Part shown: positions 63,909 through 64,000 of the stretch, in pieces
Layout: each line of letters starts with the position of its first letter
Position numbering within the stretch: position 1 is the first letter of the stretch
Position numbers and translations under genes: made by a program
Notes under the pieces: generated by a model
Seen by the model: the letters and a program-made list of their open reading frames with translations, nothing else
What the model was told of the DNA's origin: nothing
The model's database searches: none
Assembly: GCF_012952065.1 (NCBI RefSeq)
Contig: NZ_JABCJJ010000008.1
Location: 1-64,000, forward strand
DNA from: Cellulomonas fimi
GTDB taxonomy: Bacteria > Actinomycetota > Actinomycetes > Actinomycetales > Cellulomonadaceae
Reading direction: 5' to 3'
Length of the DNA stretch: 64,000 nt

Positions 63909-64000
63909 CGGGAGGCGGGCTGCCCGCCCGTGCGGATCGTCTCTCTCAGGCGCAGCGCGGGCAGTGCCGGGCCGACGCCGACAGCGCTGACGACGGCGCC
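63905..64000 (-). CDS. Partial protein, C-terminus only
   Basis: An open frame on the minus strand enters from the right edge and stops at TGA 63907-63905, giving about 31 residues that end in RLRETIRTGGQPASR. The stop lies in the -35 box of the copZ promoter, so an upstream gene would end just at that promoter. Too little is visible to name it, and it may be chance. Confidence 0.3.
   Translation of the reverse strand, partial: GAVVSAVGVGPALPALRLRETIRTGGQPASR

Overview
The window comes from a very GC-rich actinobacterium. Short intergenic gaps, GTG starts, ATGA/GTGA stop-start overlaps, DUF222-HNH proteins, an ECF41 sigma factor and an actinobacterial hem cluster all fit Micrococcales, perhaps a Cellulomonadaceae-like genus. 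The genus is inference. I see no rRNA, tRNA, CRISPR array, transposase or prophage, and no gene-free stretch longer than about 300 bases.

Layout. (1) 0.1-9.3 kb: propionate/methylcitrate metabolism. A thiolase gene diverges from a GntR regulator followed by prpD, prpB, prpC and pyruvate phosphate dikinase, so propionyl units can pass through pyruvate to PEP. (2) 9.3-17.2 kb: single housekeeping or accessory genes (GNAT, acyltransferase, secreted repeat protein, DUF488, SRPBCC, two flavoproteins, a DHA2 efflux pump). (3) 17.3-24.5 kb: two same-strand paralogous DUF222-HNH genes flank an SDR gene and a secreted GH84 hexosaminidase gene. (4) 24.7-31.8 kb: an ECF41 sigma factor with its carboxymuconolactone-decarboxylase target and an exact-match promoter, a Rieske lipoprotein, a secreted hydrolase, and an ECF sigma/anti-sigma pair. 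(5) 31.8-42.2 kb: membrane and signalling proteins, a wrecked ABC ATPase gene, a P1B-ATPase relative that has lost its catalytic residues, and a large GGDEF-EAL protein. (6) 42.3-51.2 kb: heme biosynthesis, hemE-hemY-hemC-hemD-hemB-hemL on minus and hemA divergent. (7) 51.5-60.3 kb: an operon with all seven membrane subunits of respiratory complex I (nuoA, H, J, K, L, M, N) but no NADH-dehydrogenase or iron-sulfur subunits. In place of nuoB/C/D it has one protein with a cysteine-less NuoB-like start, a 171-bp tandem duplication coding a His/Met-rich (HDMGGH) segment, and a NuoD-like stretch. NuoM also carries a His-rich loop. (8) 60.3-64 kb: the copper operon copZ-copA-YHS-csoR with a CsoR-type operator inside the promoter spacer.

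The candidate for an undescribed system is region 7: a complex I membrane arm apparently uncoupled from electron input, with metal-binding segments, next to a copper-resistance operon. Other notable items are an in-frame palindromic minisatellite inside hemC, the pseudo-P-type ATPase, and many 9-20 bp minisatellites at gene ends, several of which have become coding.
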